From Calidifontimicrobium sp035325925 (lineage in GTDB: Bacteria; Pseudomonadota; Gammaproteobacteria; Burkholderiales; Burkholderiaceae_C): DNA of 64,000 nucleotides. This document shows positions 61,992-64,000 of this stretch, piece after piece (within the stretch, counting starts at the first letter, position 1; the number at the start of each line of letters is the position of its first letter). The position numbers were made by a program, and so were the translations under genes. The stretch spans positions 8,070-72,069 of the forward strand of contig NZ_DAOKZA010000017.1 in NCBI RefSeq assembly GCF_035325925.1, written 5' to 3'. A model generated the notes under the pieces. That model did not search any database. It was not told the DNA's origin and saw nothing but the letters and a program-made list of their open reading frames with translations.

Positions 61992-62609
61992 TCAGGCCGC
62001 CGGCGGCGCCGAGTCCAGGAAGCTCTGGCGCGTGAACAGCTTGTCGCTCAAGCGCTTCAGGTTGGGGTAGTCGCCGCGCCAGTCGATGTGGCCGAAGCGG
62101 AAGTCCAGGTAACCCAGCGCGCAGCCCACCGCGATGTCGGCCAGCGACAGGTGGTTGCCGGCGCACCACGGCCGGTCGCCCAGGCCCTGGCTCATCGCCT
62201 TCACCGCCGAGTGCACGTGCGTCATCTGGCGGTCGACCCAGGCCTGGCTGCGTTCGCCGGCGCCGCGCCCGGGCCAGGTGTGCTCGAGCCGCGCGAGGAT
62301 GGCCGCGTCGAGCATGCCGTCGGCCAGCGCCTCCCAGGTGCGCACCTCGGCGCGCTCGCGCCCCGACGCCGGGATCAGCTTGCCCACCGGCGACAGCGTG
62401 TCGACGTACTCGACGATCACGCGCGAGTCGAACACCGCCTCGCCGCCTTCCATCACCAGGCAGGGCACCTTGCCCAGCGGGTTGCTCTTGCGCACCGCGT
62501 CGCTGGTCCACGGGTCCTCGAGCACCAGCTGGTAGTCGAGGCGCTTTTCGGCCATCACGACACGCACCTTGCGCACGTAAGGGCTGGTCGGAGAGCCGAT
62601 GAGCTTCAT
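61992..62609 (-). CDS. Glutathione S-transferase family protein
   Basis: The 205-residue protein has a thioredoxin-like N-terminal domain starting MKLIGSPTSPYVRKVRVVMAEKRLDY, with Ser/Thr near position 8-9 and the glutathione-binding VPCLVMEGGEAVFDSRVIVEYVD. A helical C-terminal domain has LSLADIAVGCALGYLDFRF. It looks like the YibF-type GST group of Proteobacteria. The substrate is unknown. A TAGAAT hexamer at 62665-62670 on the minus strand is a likely -10 box. Confidence 0.93.
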   Translation of the reverse strand: MKLIGSPTSPYVRKVRVVMAEKRLDYQLVLEDPWTSDAVRKSNPLGKVPCLVMEGGEAVFDSRVIVEYVDTLSPVGKLIPASGRERAEVRTWEALADGMLDAAILARLEHTWPGRGAGERSQAWVDRQMTHVHSAVKAMSQGLGDRPWCAGNHLSLADIAVGCALGYLDFRFGHIDWRGDYPNLKRLSDKLFTRQSFLDSAPPAA

Positions 62610-62722
62610 GTGGGGGATCGAGTTGTTGTCGCGACTGCAGGGGGGCCCGGACGGGTTGCGAACGATTCTAGCGAGGCACCCCCACCCCGCCGGGGCGCCG
62701 GGTTCGGGGGGTGGCGCGCGCC

Positions 62723-63997
62723 TCAGCGCGGCGGCAGCGTGAAGTCCACCTGCGCCGGGCGGCCCGGCAGCTGCAGCTGCGCCGCGGCCGCCGGCGTGCG
62801 CGCGACCACGCGGCCGCCGCGCACCACCAGCAGCCGCGCGGCGCGCAGCCGCAGCGCCTCCACCGGGCTGCGCGCCTGCAGCAGCACGAAGTCGGCGCGG
62901 CAGCCGGGTTCCAGCCCGTAGCCTTCCAGCCCCAGGATGCGCGCGTTGTGCACGGTGACCGCGTCGAAGCAGGCGCGCATCGCGTCGGTGCCGGTCATCT
63001 GCGCCACGTGCAGCCCCATCGCCGCGACCTCGAGCATGTCGGCACTGCCCAGCGGGTACCAGGGGTCGAGCACGCAGTCGTGGCCGAAGCCCACGGTGAC
63101 GCCGGCGGCCATCAGCTCGGGCACACGTGTCATGCCGCGGCGCTTGGGGTAGGTGTCGTGGCGGCCCTGCAGCGTGATGTTGATCAGCGGGTTGGCCACC
63201 ACGTGCACGCCGGCCTCGGCGATCAGCGCGATCAGCTTGGACACGTAGTAGTTGTCCATCGAGTGCATGGCCGTGACGTGCGACGCCGTCACGCGCTGCT
63301 GCAGCCCCAGCCGCTGCGCGTGGAAGGCCAGCGTCTCGACGTGGCGGCTCAGCGGGTCGTCGCTCTCGTCGCAGTGCATGTCCACGCGCAGGCCGCGATC
63401 GGCGGCCAGCTCGCACAGCAGCCGCACCGACTCGGCGCCCTCGCCCGCCGTGCGCTCGAAGTGCGGGATGCCGCCGACCACGTCGACGCCCAGGTCCAGC
63501 GCCTGTGTCAGCTGCGCCAGCGCGGCGGGCGAGCGCAGCGCGCCGTCCTGCGGAAAGGCCACCAGCTGCAGGTCGAGGTGGGGCCGCACGCGCTCGCGCA
63601 CGTGCAGCAGCGCGCGCACCGCGAGCAGCCGCGGGTCGCACACGTCGACGTGCGAGCGGATCGCCAGCAGCCCGCGCCCCACCGCCCAGTCGCAGTACGC
63701 CAGCGCGCGCTCGACGAGGGCCTCCTCGGTCAGCAGCGGCTTCAGCTCGCCCCACAGCGCGATGCCTTCGAGCAGCGTGCCCGAGCGGTTGACGCGCGGC
63801 TGCCCGTAGGTCAGCGCCGAGTCCAGGTGGAAGTGCGCGTCGACGAACGGCGGGCTGAGCAGCCAGCCCGCGGCGTCGACCACCTCGACGCCGGCGGGCG
63901 CCGGCAGCTGCGGCCCCACGGCGGCGATGCGGCCGTCGACCGCGAGCAGGTCGACGCCGGTGCGGCCGTCGGGCAGGGTGGCGTTGCGGATCAGCAT
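62723..63997 (-). CDS. Cytosine deaminase-like amidohydrolase
   Basis: The 424-residue metal-dependent hydrolase has the CodA-type active site: PPFVDAHFHLDSAL (HxH), HCDESDDPLSRHVETLA with the proton-shuttling Glu, VTASHVTAMHSMDNYYV and the metal Asp in VGFGHDCVLDPWYPLG. The pattern follows cytosine deaminase and related isocytosine or N-isopropylammelide deaminases. Cytosine is the default guess. ATG 63997 is three bases from the window edge, so its promoter and upstream neighbours are not visible. Confidence 0.9.
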   Translation of the reverse strand: MLIRNATLPDGRTGVDLLAVDGRIAAVGPQLPAPAGVEVVDAAGWLLSPPFVDAHFHLDSALTYGQPRVNRSGTLLEGIALWGELKPLLTEEALVERALAYCDWAVGRGLLAIRSHVDVCDPRLLAVRALLHVRERVRPHLDLQLVAFPQDGALRSPAALAQLTQALDLGVDVVGGIPHFERTAGEGAESVRLLCELAADRGLRVDMHCDESDDPLSRHVETLAFHAQRLGLQQRVTASHVTAMHSMDNYYVSKLIALIAEAGVHVVANPLINITLQGRHDTYPKRRGMTRVPELMAAGVTVGFGHDCVLDPWYPLGSADMLEVAAMGLHVAQMTGTDAMRACFDAVTVHNARILGLEGYGLEPGCRADFVLLQARSPVEALRLRAARLLVVRGGRVVARTPAAAAQLQLPGRPAQVDFTLPPR

Positions 63998-64000
63998 GGG

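Overview
This window is a very GC-rich chromosomal segment of a betaproteobacterium. Gene families and local gene order (mnmG-rsmG-parA-parB, aroG, the uup ABC-F ATPase, ahpC-ahpF, prkA-yeaH-ycgB, otsA-otsB) fit Burkholderiales, most likely the Rubrivivax/Leptothrix/Methylibium side; I cannot name the genus. The mnmG-rsmG-parA-parB block carries two parS-like sites, which suggests the window lies near the chromosomal replication origin. Two runs of exactly 100 N (54447-54546 and 57442-57541) are assembly gaps that cut genes. No tRNA, rRNA, CRISPR array, insertion sequence or prophage was seen.

Layout. 1-4232: the end of an AHL-type LuxR regulator, a lux-box promoter, a 56-codon peptide gene with a canonical double-glycine leader, then a CvaA-like HlyD adaptor and a peptidase-containing ABC exporter. 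This is a complete, apparently quorum-controlled, export cassette for a 13-residue peptide and is the most novel item here. 4174-10558: YkgJ and DUF2061 proteins, then mnmG, rsmG, parA, an inserted argC on the opposite strand, and parB. 10579-16035: a LysR regulator, an HD-GYP-like protein, an MscS channel and otsA/otsB for trehalose. 16284-21876: a minus-strand putrescine uptake and oxidation operon equivalent to Escherichia coli ydcSTUVW. 22419-27282: the divergent prkA-yeaH-ycgB operon; the intergenic region between these two operons carries an NtrC-like dyad and a sigma-54 promoter.

27314-35107: a methyltransferase, a FAD-linked dehydrogenase, a cobalamin adenosyltransferase, an LhgO-like oxidase, a small unknown protein, aroG preceded by a phenylalanine-rich leader peptide and transcription attenuator, and uup. 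35338-37760: ahpC and ahpF. 37779-43027: an unknown protein, a MocR regulator divergent from an EamA exporter with TGTACTG repeats between them, an aminotransferase and a histone H1-like protein. 43100-50905: PhzF, a glyoxalase-like protein, AlaX, a cytochrome c', a cytochrome b561, a GNAT protein, an HpcH/HpaI aldolase, a two-domain kinase and two small unknowns.

50967-54446: a LysR regulator divergent from gcdH and a CaiB/BaiF CoA-transferase, probably a glutarate degradation module. 54547-58734: a DUF4397 protein, a GlcG/HbpS-like protein, a PPi-type phosphofructokinase, pirin and a small periplasmic protein. 58830-63997: yraN, rsmI, a haloacetate dehalogenase with the full fluoroacetate-dehalogenase active site, a lipoprotein, a GST and a cytosine-deaminase-like amidohydrolase. 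A GC-rich palindromic repeat recurs directly after stop codons throughout, including inside the ydc and prkA operons.
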